Shown: positions 6,497-17,574 of the stretch, piece after piece
How positions within the stretch are numbered: the first letter of the stretch is position 1
Layout of the letters: each line of letters starts with the position of its first letter
From: an uncultured Gammaproteobacteria bacterium
GTDB lineage: Bacteria > Pseudomonadota > Gammaproteobacteria > PS1 > Pseudothioglobaceae
Assembly: GCA_902511025.1 (NCBI GenBank)
Contig: CABXDP010000003.1
Location: forward strand, 1 to 63,503
DNA length: 63,503 bases
Direction of reading: 5' to 3'
Program-made: the position numbers and the translations under genes
Notes under the pieces: generated by a model
What the model was told of the DNA's origin: nothing
The model's input: only the letters and a program-made list of their open reading frames with translations
Databases searched by the model: none

Positions 6497-9235
6497 ATGA
6501 ATCAACCTCTCATTTTAGTTGACGGAACAGCATTTTTATTCCGCTCTTACTTTTCAACCATCTCTCAAAATCTTACCAATGAAAGTGGTTTTCCGACAGG
6601 CGCCATGTTTGGAGTTGTGAATGCTGTCAAGCACTTGCAAAGAAAATATCAGGGTGCAAAACTAATAATGATTTTCGATGCAAAGGGTACAAACTTTCGT
6701 CATGAAATTTTTCCTGAATACAAGGCAAACAGAAGCCCTGCTCACGATGATCTAATTGTTCAAATTGAACCCTTATATAAAATTATTCGTGCTATGGGGT
6801 TTCACTTCTTATGTGAAGATGATGTTGAGGCAGATGATGTAATTGCCACCTTATCAAAATTTGCAAATGATCAAGGTATTGAAACTATCATTGCCAGTGG
6901 CGACAAAGATCTCTTTCAGCTTGTGGGAGAAAATGTCAAACAATTAGATATGAAGGGAAAGCTTTTTTCAGAGGAAGATGTTAAAGATAAAATGGGGGTA
7001 ATGCCCAATCAAATTCTAGATCTACTTGCTTTGACTGGGGACACTTCTGACAATATCCCGGGTGTGCCAAGTGTTGGCCCAAAGACTGCGGCAAAGTGGC
7101 TTGAACTTTATCAGGACATTGATGGCGTTAAAGCTAACGCAGATATGATTGGTGGCAAGGTTGGAGAAAAGCTAAGAGAATCTTTTGGGTTATTGGACCT
7201 TTCATATCAACTGGTGAAACTTAAATTTGATGTGGAGCTCCCCTTTAATATTCTTGAGGATGAGCCTGGAGAAAATACCCAGGAACTTATAAATCTCTAT
7301 ACAGAGTATGGTTTCTCCATGTGGCTAAAGCAACTGGATAATCCAACCCCCTCTAAAGCTAAAGAGTCACATGAGATTGATAAACAGATTCAGAAGGTTG
7401 AAGCCATTGATTCAAAATTCTCTATGGATGACTATACAAAAGAACTTATTTTGAGTGAAGATGATTTTGAAAGCTTATTGTCAAAACTTCTATCAAGTGA
7501 ATCTTTTGTTTTTGATCTTGAGACTAACAGTCTTGATTATATGGAGGCTCAAATAGTTGGTTTCGTATTTTTAGTGGAAAACAATAGCTACTATTTGCCA
7601 GTTGCTCATGATTATTTGGATGCACCAGCTCAAATGTCAAGATCCAAGGTTTTATCATCTTTAAAACCAATCTTAGAAAGTTCAAAAATTGGCAAAATTG
7701 GGCAAAATTTAAAATATGATGCACATGTTTTAGCAAACATCGATATTAATTTAAATGGAATCAAGGATGACACAATGCTTAAATCCTATTGTTTAGATTC
7801 GGTAGCGAGTCGACATAATATGGATGACCTAGCTCTTCATTATCTAGGTTATGAGACTATCCAGTATTCAGATGTTGCTGGAAGTGGAAAAAAACAACTG
7901 ACATTCAATCAAGTTAATATTGAAGAAGCTATGCCTTATGCATGCGAAGATGTCATTGTCACTAACGAGCTTAATAATTTATTTGAATCTAAATTACAGG
8001 AATTCCCTAAATTGATAGCGTTGTATAGGAGTATCGAGCTCCCTTTAATAAAAGTTATGTTGAAGCTTGAGAGGAATGGTGCTATGTTGGATGAGACGTC
8101 TCTTTTTAATCAACAAAATAAGATTAAAGAAGAGATGATTAAAATTCAAACTGAAGCCTATGAGATTGCTGGAGATGAATTCAATTTAGAGTCACCAAAA
8201 CAAATTCAACAAATTTTATTTAGTGAAGAGGGTTTTGGACTTGAACCTAAAAAGAAGACAGCAAAAGGACAGCCATCAACTAATGAAGAGGCGTTAAAGT
8301 TATTAGATCATCCGCTGGTTGACCTCATCATGTCTTATAGAACCTTAACAAAGTTAAATTCAACTTATTTAGAAGCGCTTCCTAGGCAAATTAATAGAAG
8401 AACTGGGCGTCTTCATACTTCATACCATCAAGCAGTTACAGCAACTGGAAGGTTATCCTCCTCAAAGCCTAATTTTCAAAATATACCAATTAGAACTGAG
8501 CAGGGTGCACAAATTAGATCTGCATTTATCGCTGAAAAAGGGAATGTAATTCTTGCTGCAGACTATTCTCAAATTGAATTAAGAATTATGGCGCACATTT
8601 CAGGAGACCAGAACTTAATCGAGGCATTCAATAATAATCAAGACGTCCACAGCTCAACTGCCTCACAAGTTTTTGGTACTGAAATTTCGATGGTCACCAT
8701 GGATCAGCGCAGAAAAGCTAAGGCTATTAATTTTGGCTTAATCTATGGCATGAGTGCTTTTGGCCTGGCTAAACAAATTGATGTATCTAGGACTGAAGCC
8801 AAGCAATATATTGACGGTTATTTTGAAAACTATCCTGGGGTTTTGAGGTTTATGGAGGAGACAAAAGACAAGGCAAAATCTCAAGGCTATGTCGAAACAG
8901 TCCTTGGCAGGAGGCTTTATCTACCTCAAATAAATTCTAAAAATAAAATGCTTCAACAGCATGCACTAAGGACTGCAATAAATGCGCCTATGCAAGGATC
9001 TTCAGCCGATATTATAAAGAAAGCCATGCTTGATATACATGCTTGGATTGACAAAGAGAATCATCCAATCAAGATGTTCATGCAGGTCCATGATGAGCTT
9101 GTCTTTGAACTTGATGCAAAAATGGCGGAGTTGCACGCAATAGAGATAAAAGCCTTAATGTCGAATGCTCTCAAGTTGAGCATACCGCTCGATGTCGATG
9201 TAGGTGTTGGATCGAACTGGCAAGAGGCTCATTAA
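6497..9235 (+). CDS. polA: DNA polymerase I
   Basis: A 912-residue repair and Okazaki-fragment polymerase with all three domains. The 5' nuclease domain (about 1-290) has ASGDKDLFQLVG and GDTSDNIPGVPSVGPKTAA. The 3'-5' exonuclease domain (about 310-500) keeps the proofreading pair in FDLETNSLD around residue 340. The polymerase domain has motif A ADYSQIELRIMAHIS (about 689), motif B RRKAKAINFGLIYGM (about 738) and motif C QVHDELVFE (about 865). All catalytic acidic residues are visible. It is transcribed away from znuC and stands alone, 114 bp before argS. Confidence 0.98.
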   Translation: MNQPLILVDGTAFLFRSYFSTISQNLTNESGFPTGAMFGVVNAVKHLQRKYQGAKLIMIFDAKGTNFRHEIFPEYKANRSPAHDDLIVQIEPLYKIIRAMGFHFLCEDDVEADDVIATLSKFANDQGIETIIASGDKDLFQLVGENVKQLDMKGKLFSEEDVKDKMGVMPNQILDLLALTGDTSDNIPGVPSVGPKTAAKWLELYQDIDGVKANADMIGGKVGEKLRESFGLLDLSYQLVKLKFDVELPFNILEDEPGENTQELINLYTEYGFSMWLKQLDNPTPSKAKESHEIDKQIQKVEAIDSKFSMDDYTKELILSEDDFESLLSKLLSSESFVFDLETNSLDYMEAQIVGFVFLVENNSYYLPVAHDYLDAPAQMSRSKVLSSLKPILESSKIGKIGQNLKYDAHVLANIDINLNGIKDDTMLKSYCLDSVASRHNMDDLALHYLGYETIQYSDVAGSGKKQLTFNQVNIEEAMPYACEDVIVTNELNNLFESKLQEFPKLIALYRSIELPLIKVMLKLERNGAMLDETSLFNQQNKIKEEMIKIQTEAYEIAGDEFNLESPKQIQQILFSEEGFGLEPKKKTAKGQPSTNEEALKLLDHPLVDLIMSYRTLTKLNSTYLEALPRQINRRTGRLHTSYHQAVTATGRLSSSKPNFQNIPIRTEQGAQIRSAFIAEKGNVILAADYSQIELRIMAHISGDQNLIEAFNNNQDVHSSTASQVFGTEISMVTMDQRRKAKAINFGLIYGMSAFGLAKQIDVSRTEAKQYIDGYFENYPGVLRFMEETKDKAKSQGYVETVLGRRLYLPQINSKNKMLQQHALRTAINAPMQGSSADIIKKAMLDIHAWIDKENHPIKMFMQVHDELVFELDAKMAELHAIEIKALMSNALKLSIPLDVDVGVGSNWQEAH

Positions 9236-9349
9236 TTCGAATGTTGGTGAATTCATCTAGGTGTCAAAAGTATAATTTGGTGATGGGTTTGCATTCATAT
9301 AAATTAAAATAACTTCCTGAATTGAATAAGAAATCACTAGCTGGGCTAT

Positions 9350-11098
9350 ATGAAAGATCAATTACAAGAATTACTTACTAAGTGTGTTCAGGATTTAATT
9401 TCTAAGGGCATTCTTAAGGAGATGCCATCAAAAATTAGAATCGATCATACAAAGGATAATAGTCACGGTGATTATGCTACCAATATAGCATTGATGCTTT
9501 CTAAACAGGCAAAAATGAGCCCTGTTGAATTAGCAAAAATTATTATTGATCAATTCGAACAAAAAAACTTTATAAAGAAAATTGAAATTGCAGGCCCTGG
9601 CTTTATTAATTTTTTCATTTCACAGGAATCAAGCTCCTCAATTGTAAATGAGATTCTTGCCCAGGCTGCTTCGTATGGCTGTTCAGACATTGGACAAGGA
9701 AAAAAAGTGCTCTTGGAATATGTTTCTGCTAATCCTACCGGTCCACTACATGTAGGTCATGGCAGGGGTGCTGCCTATGGCGCAACTGTGTCAAACTTAC
9801 TAAGAAACGCTGGATTCATTGTTGATAATGAGTACTATGTGAATGATGCTGGCAGGCAAATGGATATCCTAACTGTGAGCATTTATTTGCGATATTTAAC
9901 CATTTGTGGTGAGGATTTAAGGTTTCCTGATAATGGTTATCAAGGCCAGTATATTAATGATATTGCTCAAGGAATTTATGAGACTAGTGGGCAGAAATTT
10001 CATCTTAAGTCAGATTTGGTTTTTGAAAATGTATGTCGTGATGGTACTGAGGGCGGAGATAAAGAGGTTCATATCGATCAGTTAATTGAGAAGGCTAAAT
10101 CGATTCTAGGAGATGGTTTTAAGGCTGTTTTTGAAGTTGGAATTGAAAGTATTCTGAGCGGGATAAAAAATGATTTAGCTGAATTTGGAGTGGTCTTTGA
10201 AAAATGGTTCTCAGAACAGTCACTGATTGATAGTGGTCTTTCAGAGTCGTGTATTTCTAAGCTGAAGGACAGTAAGAACCTATACGAGAAGGATGGAGCG
10301 TTATGGTTTAAAACAACAAATTACGGTGACGAGAAAGATCGAGTTGTTGTGCGTGACAATGGAAATCACACCTACTTTGCTTCTGATATTGCCTATCACC
10401 TCGAAAAGCTAAATAGGGGTTATGACAAAATTATCAATGTCTGGGGTGCTGATCACCATGGATATATTCCGAGAGTTAAGGCTTCAATTGAGGCACTAGG
10501 CCATAACTCAGATAAACTAGAGATTTTGTTAGTTCAGTTCGCAAATCTTTATCGCGGTGGCAGCAAGGCTCAAATGTCAACCAGAAGCGGCTCTTTTGTT
10601 ACATTGGAAGACCTTAGGGCTGAGGTAGGAAATGATGCGGCACGTTTTTTTTACATCCTTAGAAAATCAGAGCAACATATGGACTTTGATTTAGATTTGG
10701 CGAAATCTAAAACAAACGAAAATCCGGTTTACTATATTCAATACGCCCATGCTCGAATTTGCTCAGTTTTTAAGCAGGCAGACGAAAAAGAGCTTGAGTT
10801 GGATGTGAGTCAGGCAAATTTGTCTCTACTAACAGAGGAGATTGAAAAGGATATCTTAAGAGAACTGAGTCGATTTAGGAGTGTTTTGGAATCATCTGCA
10901 ATTCAATATGAGCCTCATCAGCTAGCTTACTACCTAAGGGATCTCTCTAATCATTTTCATAGCTACTATAACGCCTGTAAGTTTATCGTTGATGATAAAA
11001 ACCTAACACAGTCGAGATTAGCTCTAATCAATGCTACCCAGCAAATACTTAAAAATGGACTGTCAATTCTAGGGGTAGGTGCTCCAGAGTCGATGTGA
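9350..11098 (+). CDS. argS: Arginyl-tRNA synthetase
   Basis: A 582-residue class I aminoacyl-tRNA synthetase. The N-terminal Add1 domain includes [14 protein letters not shown]. The HIGH-type signature appears as [15 protein letters not shown] around residues 128-142. The KMSKS loop has the relaxed ArgRS form QMSTRSG near residue 409, which is normal for many arginyl enzymes. The C-terminal anticodon-binding helical domain contains [16 protein letters not shown]. The stop overlaps the GTG start of the helicase gene by 4 nt, so the two are probably cotranscribed. Confidence 0.97.
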   Translation: MKDQLQELLTKCVQDLISKGILKEMPSKIRIDHTKDNSHGDYATNIALMLSKQAKMSPVELAKIIIDQFEQKNFIKKIEIAGPGFINFFISQESSSSIVNEILAQAASYGCSDIGQGKKVLLEYVSANPTGPLHVGHGRGAAYGATVSNLLRNAGFIVDNEYYVNDAGRQMDILTVSIYLRYLTICGEDLRFPDNGYQGQYINDIAQGIYETSGQKFHLKSDLVFENVCRDGTEGGDKEVHIDQLIEKAKSILGDGFKAVFEVGIESILSGIKNDLAEFGVVFEKWFSEQSLIDSGLSESCISKLKDSKNLYEKDGALWFKTTNYGDEKDRVVVRDNGNHTYFASDIAYHLEKLNRGYDKIINVWGADHHGYIPRVKASIEALGHNSDKLEILLVQFANLYRGGSKAQMSTRSGSFVTLEDLRAEVGNDAARFFYILRKSEQHMDFDLDLAKSKTNENPVYYIQYAHARICSVFKQADEKELELDVSQANLSLLTEEIEKDILRELSRFRSVLESSAIQYEPHQLAYYLRDLSNHFHSYYNACKFIVDDKNLTQSRLALINATQQILKNGLSILGVGAPESM

Positions 11099-14000
11099 AT
11101 GATCAAAAACAAAGAGATGACGCATTAAATTTACGTGACTCCTTCATAGTTCAAGCTCCTGCAGGTTCTGGAAAAACCGAACTCATCTCGCAAAGGTACT
11201 TAAAATTACTAGGCTCTGCTGACGAGCCAGAAAATATATTAGTAATGACGTTCACGAATAGAGCAGTAGATGAGCTAAAGCATCGAGTTATAAGTTCACT
11301 AAATCAAGCTACAAAAAAGCCTCCCAATGAGAAATTCAAAAGGAGAACTTTTGATCTCGCTACTAGCGTTTTAGATCAATCTGATAAGAGAGGGTGGGAC
11401 CTTATCAACCACCCTTCTCGGCTAAAAATAATTACTATCGACTCATTATCTAATCTAATAGTATCCAGATTTCCATCTCTTGAACAATTAATCCCGCCAA
11501 GAACCATGGTTGATTCTTTTGAGTACGACAAGATATACCGTCAGGCAGCAGAAGAAACCCTGCTTCTGATAGAGGATGATGAGTATCAAAAAATTATTTC
11601 ATCAGTCTTGCTTTATCTTGACAATGATGTTGATAGGTTCTATCGACTTGTAGAGCAAATGTTAAAAAAGAGAGAGCAGTGGCTCCCGAAAATATATGCT
11701 GAGGGTGCTTTAGAAATCAATCATATAGAAGATTTTTCTTGTGAATTGATTACTGAGCACCTCAAATTACTCAGAGCTAAAGCAGAAAAAATACTTAGCC
11801 CTCATTTTTTTTCTCTTCTTAGTGATAATGTAAGAGAGGAAGTATCAAAAATTAACAACCTTCCAGGTATCGAAGTCAGTGATTTAGAAGAGTGGAAAAT
11901 TATTTCTGAACTCTTAGTAACTAAAAATAATAGCAACTGGAGAAAGAAAGTCGATGTGAAAATGGGATTTCCTCCAGAATTAAAAGAAGAAAAAAATAGG
12001 TTCAAAGAAATCCTTGACGGACTTAATGTAAATATTGATTTTAAAGATCTACTCATCAATTTAGAATTTTTACCCAGCGGCAAGCTTCCAGATTCTACTA
12101 AAAAATCTATTTCAGATATCGTTCAAGTTTTAAAGTTAAGTGTTGCAAAGCTAAATATAATTTTTGATCAAGAAAAATTACAAGACTTCTCTGAAGTCAA
12201 TATTCAGGCATTAAACGCTCTAGATAGTAGAGATGAGATTAGTGATATTGCTTTACTATTGGATTACCAAATTAAGCATATTCTGATTGATGAATTTCAA
12301 GATACTTCATACTCTCAATTCAACTTAATAGAGAGGCTCATAGAGGGTTGGCAGCAAGGCGATGGAAAAACTATGTTTCTGGTTGGTGACCCAATGCAGT
12401 CAATCTATAAATTTAGGGAATCTCAGGTTGGAATATTTCTTAATGTTTCTCAAAATGGAATTGGGAGTCTTAAGATTAAACCCCTAAAACTAGAGGCAAA
12501 CTTTAGATCTAGTAAGAGTATCGTGGAGACGAATAATGAAATTTTCTCAAGAATTTTTCCTCAGAAAGATGACTTGGTTAAAGGTGCAATTCAATATTTT
12601 AGTTCATTTTCATTTTCAGAAACTGAGACATATGAAGCAGTTTCGTTCTATCCACTTGCACCCAATAATGATCTTGAGGAAGCGGAGCAAATATACAAAA
12701 TAATTAATCAATCGCTCTCAAAAGACTCTGAGGCGGAGATAGCTGTTCTCGTTAGGTCGAGATCTCACCTTGCAGAAATCTCTCAAGTTCTGCAAAAAAA
12801 TAATATTCAATTTGAGTCTTTGAAAACTGAAGCCTTAAGGTCTAAACTCTTCACAAGAGATTTGCTAAGTTTGTCAAGAGCACTTCTGAGCTTGGCTGAT
12901 AAGCTTGCATGGTTGTCTCTTCTTAGATCGCCCTGGTGCGGCTTAAATCTGAGTGATTTGTTAATTTTAAGTCAGACCAATGATCAAACTATTTTTGCTC
13001 AGTTAATGAATTTAGATTCCGAAGATAGAATCAGTTCTGATGGTCTTAAGAGATGCCAATATATTTTTGATGCAACAAGTGATGCTGTTTTTGCTGAAGG
13101 ACGATTTTCTTTTGTTGAGCGCTTTTCTTTTGTACTAAGTCAGCTATTCTATGACAATGAGCTGACAAACATCGAGAGAACAATTAAATCACAGTTTCTT
13201 GAAGTGTTGAATCATTGTGAGATCAATGAAAACCTTAATGCCCATACGATTGAATCTATGCTCGAAGAGCTCTATGCACCCTCTCAAGTCTCAAATGTGA
13301 AGTTGATGACTATCCATCAGTCAAAGGGTCTTGAGTTTGACACAGTTATTATTCCAGGACTGGGTAAAAAAGGAAGGAGCGATAATCTTCCTCTAATGCA
13401 AGTGCAAGAATTCCCAAATAACAAGGTTTTATTGTCTCCAATAAAGCCCTCATACGAAAGTAGTGAGAATGAAACTTACCTTTATTTGAAATATTTGCAA
13501 AAGCAGCAATCTCATTTTGAGTTGATGAGGCTTCTATATGTTGCTATGAGTCGAGCTAAAAATAAAGTTCATTTATTGGGCAGCGTATCAAAAAATGGAA
13601 AGACAGCGGCTGGATCATTTCTATCTTTATTGAACAAGTATTATGAGAAAGATTTGGATATAGATATATATGAGGGTGATAAAAATAACAAAGAAATCAG
13701 CGCGCCAAAACTCCTAAGAGTTAAAAATCTTGAGCCTGTATCAAATAAAAAAATAGGCGAAATTATCGAGAAAAAAAATTTTCCAAAATCTTTTGATTTA
13801 ATTTACCAAGGTTCAATTGGCACAATCGTTCATCATTATTTGGAGCATCAAGACTTCAATCCCTCTTTGTTGTCAGTTGAATCAAGGCTGAGAGAAATGG
13901 GGATTCCATCAAAATTGCTAATGACATTCTCAAGTTCAATTATGGAGATGCTCACAAAAACAAGGAAAGACAAGCATTTTGATTGGATATTTAAATATAG

Positions 14001-14271
14001 AGATTCAACTGAAGTGGAGTCAGAGTATAGAAATTCAAGCCAATCAGTTGTCATTGATCGATTGTTTATTGATGACGGAACTTTATGGATTATTGATTTC
14101 AAAACTGCCTCAATTGATGAAGGAGAGACTCTAGGTGAATTTATTAATCGACAAAAACTCTCGCATCAATCTCAGATAATAAAATACAAAGAAGTTTTAA
14201 ATGAATTCTACGATCTCCCTTCTAAAGCAGCGATCTATTGTCCTGCAGAAAGTCAACTCATATTTCTCTAA
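11095..14271 (+). CDS. AddA/RecB-like UvrD-superfamily helicase with C-terminal nuclease
   Basis: A 1058-residue SF1A helicase-nuclease. Walker A is [10 protein letters not shown] at residues 21-30, helicase motif II is LIDEFQDTS near 398, motif III is [14 protein letters not shown], and later motifs include [13 protein letters not shown] and [10 protein letters not shown]. The C-terminus carries a PD-(D/E)XK nuclease signature: [10 protein letters not shown] near 987, WIIDFKTA near 1001, and [10 protein letters not shown] after it. This order matches AddA, the helicase-nuclease subunit that resects double-strand breaks with AddB. No addB-like gene lies beside it, so it is an orphan in this window. 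Start is GTG overlapping argS. RecB is the alternative, but the size favours AddA. Confidence 0.82.
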   Translation: MNDQKQRDDALNLRDSFIVQAPAGSGKTELISQRYLKLLGSADEPENILVMTFTNRAVDELKHRVISSLNQATKKPPNEKFKRRTFDLATSVLDQSDKRGWDLINHPSRLKIITIDSLSNLIVSRFPSLEQLIPPRTMVDSFEYDKIYRQAAEETLLLIEDDEYQKIISSVLLYLDNDVDRFYRLVEQMLKKREQWLPKIYAEGALEINHIEDFSCELITEHLKLLRAKAEKILSPHFFSLLSDNVREEVSKINNLPGIEVSDLEEWKIISELLVTKNNSNWRKKVDVKMGFPPELKEEKNRFKEILDGLNVNIDFKDLLINLEFLPSGKLPDSTKKSISDIVQVLKLSVAKLNIIFDQEKLQDFSEVNIQALNALDSRDEISDIALLLDYQIKHILIDEFQDTSYSQFNLIERLIEGWQQGDGKTMFLVGDPMQSIYKFRESQVGIFLNVSQNGIGSLKIKPLKLEANFRSSKSIVETNNEIFSRIFPQKDDLVKGAIQYFSSFSFSETETYEAVSFYPLAPNNDLEEAEQIYKIINQSLSKDSEAEIAVLVRSRSHLAEISQVLQKNNIQFESLKTEALRSKLFTRDLLSLSRALLSLADKLAWLSLLRSPWCGLNLSDLLILSQTNDQTIFAQLMNLDSEDRISSDGLKRCQYIFDATSDAVFAEGRFSFVERFSFVLSQLFYDNELTNIERTIKSQFLEVLNHCEINENLNAHTIESMLEELYAPSQVSNVKLMTIHQSKGLEFDTVIIPGLGKKGRSDNLPLMQVQEFPNNKVLLSPIKPSYESSENETYLYLKYLQKQQSHFELMRLLYVAMSRAKNKVHLLGSVSKNGKTAAGSFLSLLNKYYEKDLDIDIYEGDKNNKEISAPKLLRVKNLEPVSNKKIGEIIEKKNFPKSFDLIYQGSIGTIVHHYLEHQDFNPSLLSVESRLREMGIPSKLLMTFSSSIMEMLTKTRKDKHFDWIFKYRDSTEVESEYRNSSQSVVIDRLFIDDGTLWIIDFKTASIDEGETLGEFINRQKLSHQSQIIKYKEVLNEFYDLPSKAAIYCPAESQLIFL

Positions 14272-14350
14272 CAAATAGTTAAAGAAAATAACTGGACAAA
14301 GGATCAAATTCCTCCTATGATGACAGCCAATTCTGTAAACATTTATCTCT

Positions 14351-15514
14351 ATGTCGAAGCGAAATAATAATGTGGGTTGGACTGACTATACTCAGAAGTA
14401 TGGTGATCGAAAAATAAAAACTATTAACCCAGATGTTCAAAGCGGCTCCTCTGTTTTGTTTGAAAACTTTGAAGATATGCAATTAGCTATGGAGGGTAAC
14501 TACCCTGGTGTAGATTATGGCACGCATGGACTGTCAACACAGAAAGCCTTTGAAGAAGCGATCTGTAGAATGGAAAATGGCCATAGAGCGTATGCATTTC
14601 CATCAGGAATTAATGCAATAACAAGTACTCTTATGGCATTTACTCAAAGTGGTGATGAGGTCTTACTCTGTGATAATGCCTATGGGCCCACTAAAAGATT
14701 TTGTCACAATATTCTTGCTAAATATAATATTAAGACAACCCATATTGAGTCAAATATTGGCAAAGAGATAAGCGCTTACTTTAATGACAATACAAAACTT
14801 ATTTTTTTAGAGTCGCCAGGCTCAAATACCTTTGAGATTCAAGATATAGGTGAAGTAGTTAAGGCTGCTAAAAAGGCTGGAATAATGATTATTATTGACA
14901 GCACATGGGCGACACCGCTCTATCTGAAGTCACTAGACCTTGGGGCTGATGTCGCCATTCAATCGGTTACAAAGTATATCTGTGGCCACTCAGATGTTTT
15001 GATGGGATGTGCAACTGTCAATGAAAAGTATGCTGATGAATTTGCAAGCTATTTTCAAACAGTTGAAAATTATACTAATCCGCAAGATTGCTATTCAGCT
15101 CTCAGAGGTTTAAGGTCGCTCAAAGTTCGATTGAAGGAGCACGAACGGTCAGCATTTGAGGTTGCGTACTGGCTTGAAAAACAGGATATTGTAGATTGTG
15201 TTATTCATCCCGGGCTGGAGTCGCATCCTCAACACTCGTTATGGAAGAGAGATTTTCTAGGAGCATCTGGCTTGTTCTCATTTACGTTCAAAAAGTCATA
15301 TTCAGCTGATCAAATTACCAAATTTGTTAACTCCCTTGAGATGTTTGGGCTCGCGTTTAGTTGGGGCGGTTATAAAAGTCTTTTGACTGCAAGACCTTAC
15401 AAGCGTGATGGTCAATGGCTTTATGATGGTAAGCATGTAATCCGACTTAGCATTGGGCTTGAGGAAACACAAGAATTGATCGAAGATTTACAGCAAGCCT
15501 TTAAGAGCCTATAG
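14351..15514 (+). CDS. metC: Cystathionine beta-lyase
   Basis: A 387-residue PLP enzyme of the Cys/Met metabolism family. It would split cystathionine to homocysteine, pyruvate and ammonia. The block YGTHGLSTQKAFEEAI, the glycine-rich AFPSGINAI, DSTWATP and the PLP lysine in SVTKYICGHSD (near residue 205) are visible. The C-terminal FGLAFSWGGYKSL is characteristic of MetC rather than of MetB or MetZ, and contrasts with the metZ product at 61370-62524. The stop codon directly abuts the tauD stop on the other strand, with no intergenic base. Confidence 0.9.
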   Translation: MSKRNNNVGWTDYTQKYGDRKIKTINPDVQSGSSVLFENFEDMQLAMEGNYPGVDYGTHGLSTQKAFEEAICRMENGHRAYAFPSGINAITSTLMAFTQSGDEVLLCDNAYGPTKRFCHNILAKYNIKTTHIESNIGKEISAYFNDNTKLIFLESPGSNTFEIQDIGEVVKAAKKAGIMIIIDSTWATPLYLKSLDLGADVAIQSVTKYICGHSDVLMGCATVNEKYADEFASYFQTVENYTNPQDCYSALRGLRSLKVRLKEHERSAFEVAYWLEKQDIVDCVIHPGLESHPQHSLWKRDFLGASGLFSFTFKKSYSADQITKFVNSLEMFGLAFSWGGYKSLLTARPYKRDGQWLYDGKHVIRLSIGLEETQELIEDLQQAFKSL

Positions 15515-16348
15515 TTATTTCTGGGCTAGCTCCCTTTTATCGTTTACAACAGTAATGCGCTGCATATGCCTAAACTCGGGTAAATAGTCACATACAGCAT
15601 AGTGCTGAGTAATCCGATTATCCCAAATGGCAACTGAGTTATTCTCCCAATGAAATCGTACTTGAAATTCAGGTTTGTTCATGTGTTGATACAAGAATTG
15701 TAGTATGTGATCGCTTGGCCCCTGATTTTCATTGACAATATTTCGGGTAAATGACTGATTGACATTAATATATTTGAGGCCCGATACTGGATGAGTTTCA
15801 ATAACTTTATGGACCGCTGACCCAACCTCTTTAAGGGCATCATTCACTGATGCAACACCCCCTTCTCTAAGGTAGTCGTTTCTAAATGTTCCCATATCAT
15901 GGATGGCCTCAAGATTTTCAAGAAATTGCTTCCAGCCCTCAGGCAATTGATTATAGGCGGCACTCATGCTTGCCCAAAGAGTGTCCCCTCCAAATTTAGG
16001 AACCTCAACTCCATGAAGGATACTTGCAAAAGGTGGATTAGATTTAAATGTTAGGTCTTTGTGCCAGTCTGCCGTGTCAGGTTTATTGTTGGCATCATTT
16101 CTGAGTAGAACAATACTTTGGTAACCCTCAACATGAGGGTAGACTGGGTGTCCAGGGTCTATTTCTCCCAAGCCTTCAGCGAGATGCATATGAGATTCAG
16201 GCGAAAGCTCTTGATCTCGAAAAAAAATCACCTGATGCTTAATCAGTGAATCATAGATTTGATCCAGATTTTCAGAATCTAAATGATTAAGTGATACTCC
16301 CGAAATTACTGCACCAATTGAGGGTGTTAATGGCTCGGCTTTAAACAT
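15515..16348 (-). CDS. tauD: TauD/TfdA family dioxygenase, probably taurine dioxygenase
   Basis: A 277-residue Fe(II)/2-oxoglutarate dioxygenase. The iron ligands are H96 and D98 (DWHKDLTF) and H249 (ITQHYAV); R260 lies 11 residues later, the E. coli TauD spacing for the 2-oxoglutarate-binding arginine. Long blocks closely resemble TauD, including HPVYPHVEG, GGDTLWAS, THPVSGLKYINVN and KPEFQVRFHW. TauD releases sulfite and aminoacetaldehyde from taurine. No tauABC transporter is seen; instead an MFS transporter lies 42 bp upstream on the same strand and may supply the substrate. The exact sulfonate or other substrate is an inference. Confidence 0.85.
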   Translation of the reverse strand: MFKAEPLTPSIGAVISGVSLNHLDSENLDQIYDSLIKHQVIFFRDQELSPESHMHLAEGLGEIDPGHPVYPHVEGYQSIVLLRNDANNKPDTADWHKDLTFKSNPPFASILHGVEVPKFGGDTLWASMSAAYNQLPEGWKQFLENLEAIHDMGTFRNDYLREGGVASVNDALKEVGSAVHKVIETHPVSGLKYINVNQSFTRNIVNENQGPSDHILQFLYQHMNKPEFQVRFHWENNSVAIWDNRITQHYAVCDYLPEFRHMQRITVVNDKRELAQK

Positions 16349-16390
16349 CTATAGCTCCATTTTTTTTTGAATTTTATACCAAAAAACTGA

Positions 16391-17560
16391 CTAGTTAGTT
16401 TTTTTTAAAAACCACCATACTAACACAACAAGTTGTAACAATAGTAATGGAAGAACTGACAAAAGAACAACTTCCCAGCTAAAATTGAAGACGAACCATC
16501 CAGCTGAGAGTGCTGCAAAAGCCTGAAAACCAAACACTAAGAAGTCATTAATGGATTGAACTTTGAATTTTTCATTTTCATTGTAGGCTTGGGGAAGAAG
16601 GTTTGTTCCACCAATAAAAAGAAAGTTCCAACCAAGTCCAAGTAAAACAAGAGACCACCAATAATTTGTCAGCGCATGACTCATAAAGGCTATCAAAACT
16701 GAGACGAATAGAAACAAAATACCAATCAGCATCATTCTAGTCAGACCAATATACTTGACAACATAGGCCGTAAATAGTGAGGGAAGAAACATCGCTATAA
16801 CGTGACTTTGAAGAACAAGTTTAGTGTGATGCAGCGAATGCCCATCCATAACATGCATACTTACGGGAGTAGCAGTCATAATAAAACTCATGACAACATA
16901 TCCCGTTGTTGCAGCAGAGACAGCAACAATAAAAGAGCCCTGCGTAATGATGTCTTTTAGGGGTCGCTTTGATTTTTCTTTGTGCTCCTTGAATTTTGCA
17001 GCTGGCTCAAAAAAAGTCATGAATAGAAACGCTATGATGAAAAGAAACGCTAATAATAAGAATGATCCTACAAAATCAGTATTTAAGAGGCTTTTTCCAA
17101 TAGTAGCAATTTCAGTTCCAAGAAATGCAGAAATTAATCCGCCCAGAAGAACCACGGCGGTGGCCGAGGCCCTTTGTTCTGGATTGACGCTCTCGATAGC
17201 TGCAAAGCGAAACTGCATCATTGTTGCAACGCTAGCGCCAAGACAAAAACTTGCAAAACTAAACAGAAAGAATATTTCTTTTGTAATCGAAAAAATGCAC
17301 AGGCCAATCAGTAGGATAGAATAAATGCATGCACTTAAAAAAACTTTTTTCCGACCAAATATTGACATCAGTCGAATCACAGGGATCACGCTTAGAGCAG
17401 TTCCAACAACGATAGTTGCAACAGGCAGTGTCGATAAACTTTTCGTTGGAGCAAGTTCACTGCCAATTATTCCCGCAACGAAAACCATAAAAACACTCAG
17501 AGACATAAATAAGGATTGACAGGCAGTCAAAATCCATACGTTTCTAGGAAGGCTAAGCAT
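16391..17560 (-). CDS. Major facilitator superfamily transporter
   Basis: A 389-residue protein with about twelve hydrophobic spans and a basic cytoplasmic centre (KFKEHKEKSKRPLKD, near residues 190-204), the usual 6+6 MFS layout. An MFS motif A-like loop (SIFGRKKVF) lies between spans 2 and 3. It sits 14 bp after glmU and 42 bp before tauD on the same strand, so cotranscription with tauD is likely and a role in importing the TauD substrate is a fair guess. The substrate cannot be read from the sequence. Confidence 0.88.
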   Translation of the reverse strand: MLSLPRNVWILTACQSLFMSLSVFMVFVAGIIGSELAPTKSLSTLPVATIVVGTALSVIPVIRLMSIFGRKKVFLSACIYSILLIGLCIFSITKEIFFLFSFASFCLGASVATMMQFRFAAIESVNPEQRASATAVVLLGGLISAFLGTEIATIGKSLLNTDFVGSFLLLAFLFIIAFLFMTFFEPAAKFKEHKEKSKRPLKDIITQGSFIVAVSAATTGYVVMSFIMTATPVSMHVMDGHSLHHTKLVLQSHVIAMFLPSLFTAYVVKYIGLTRMMLIGILFLFVSVLIAFMSHALTNYWWSLVLLGLGWNFLFIGGTNLLPQAYNENEKFKVQSINDFLVFGFQAFAALSAGWFVFNFSWEVVLLSVLPLLLLQLVVLVWWFLKKTN

Positions 17561-17574
17561 TATTAGTTAGATTG

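Noticed and set aside
9252-9263. GGTGAATTCATC near-palindrome between polA and argS
   Set aside because: Too short and imperfect to separate from chance.
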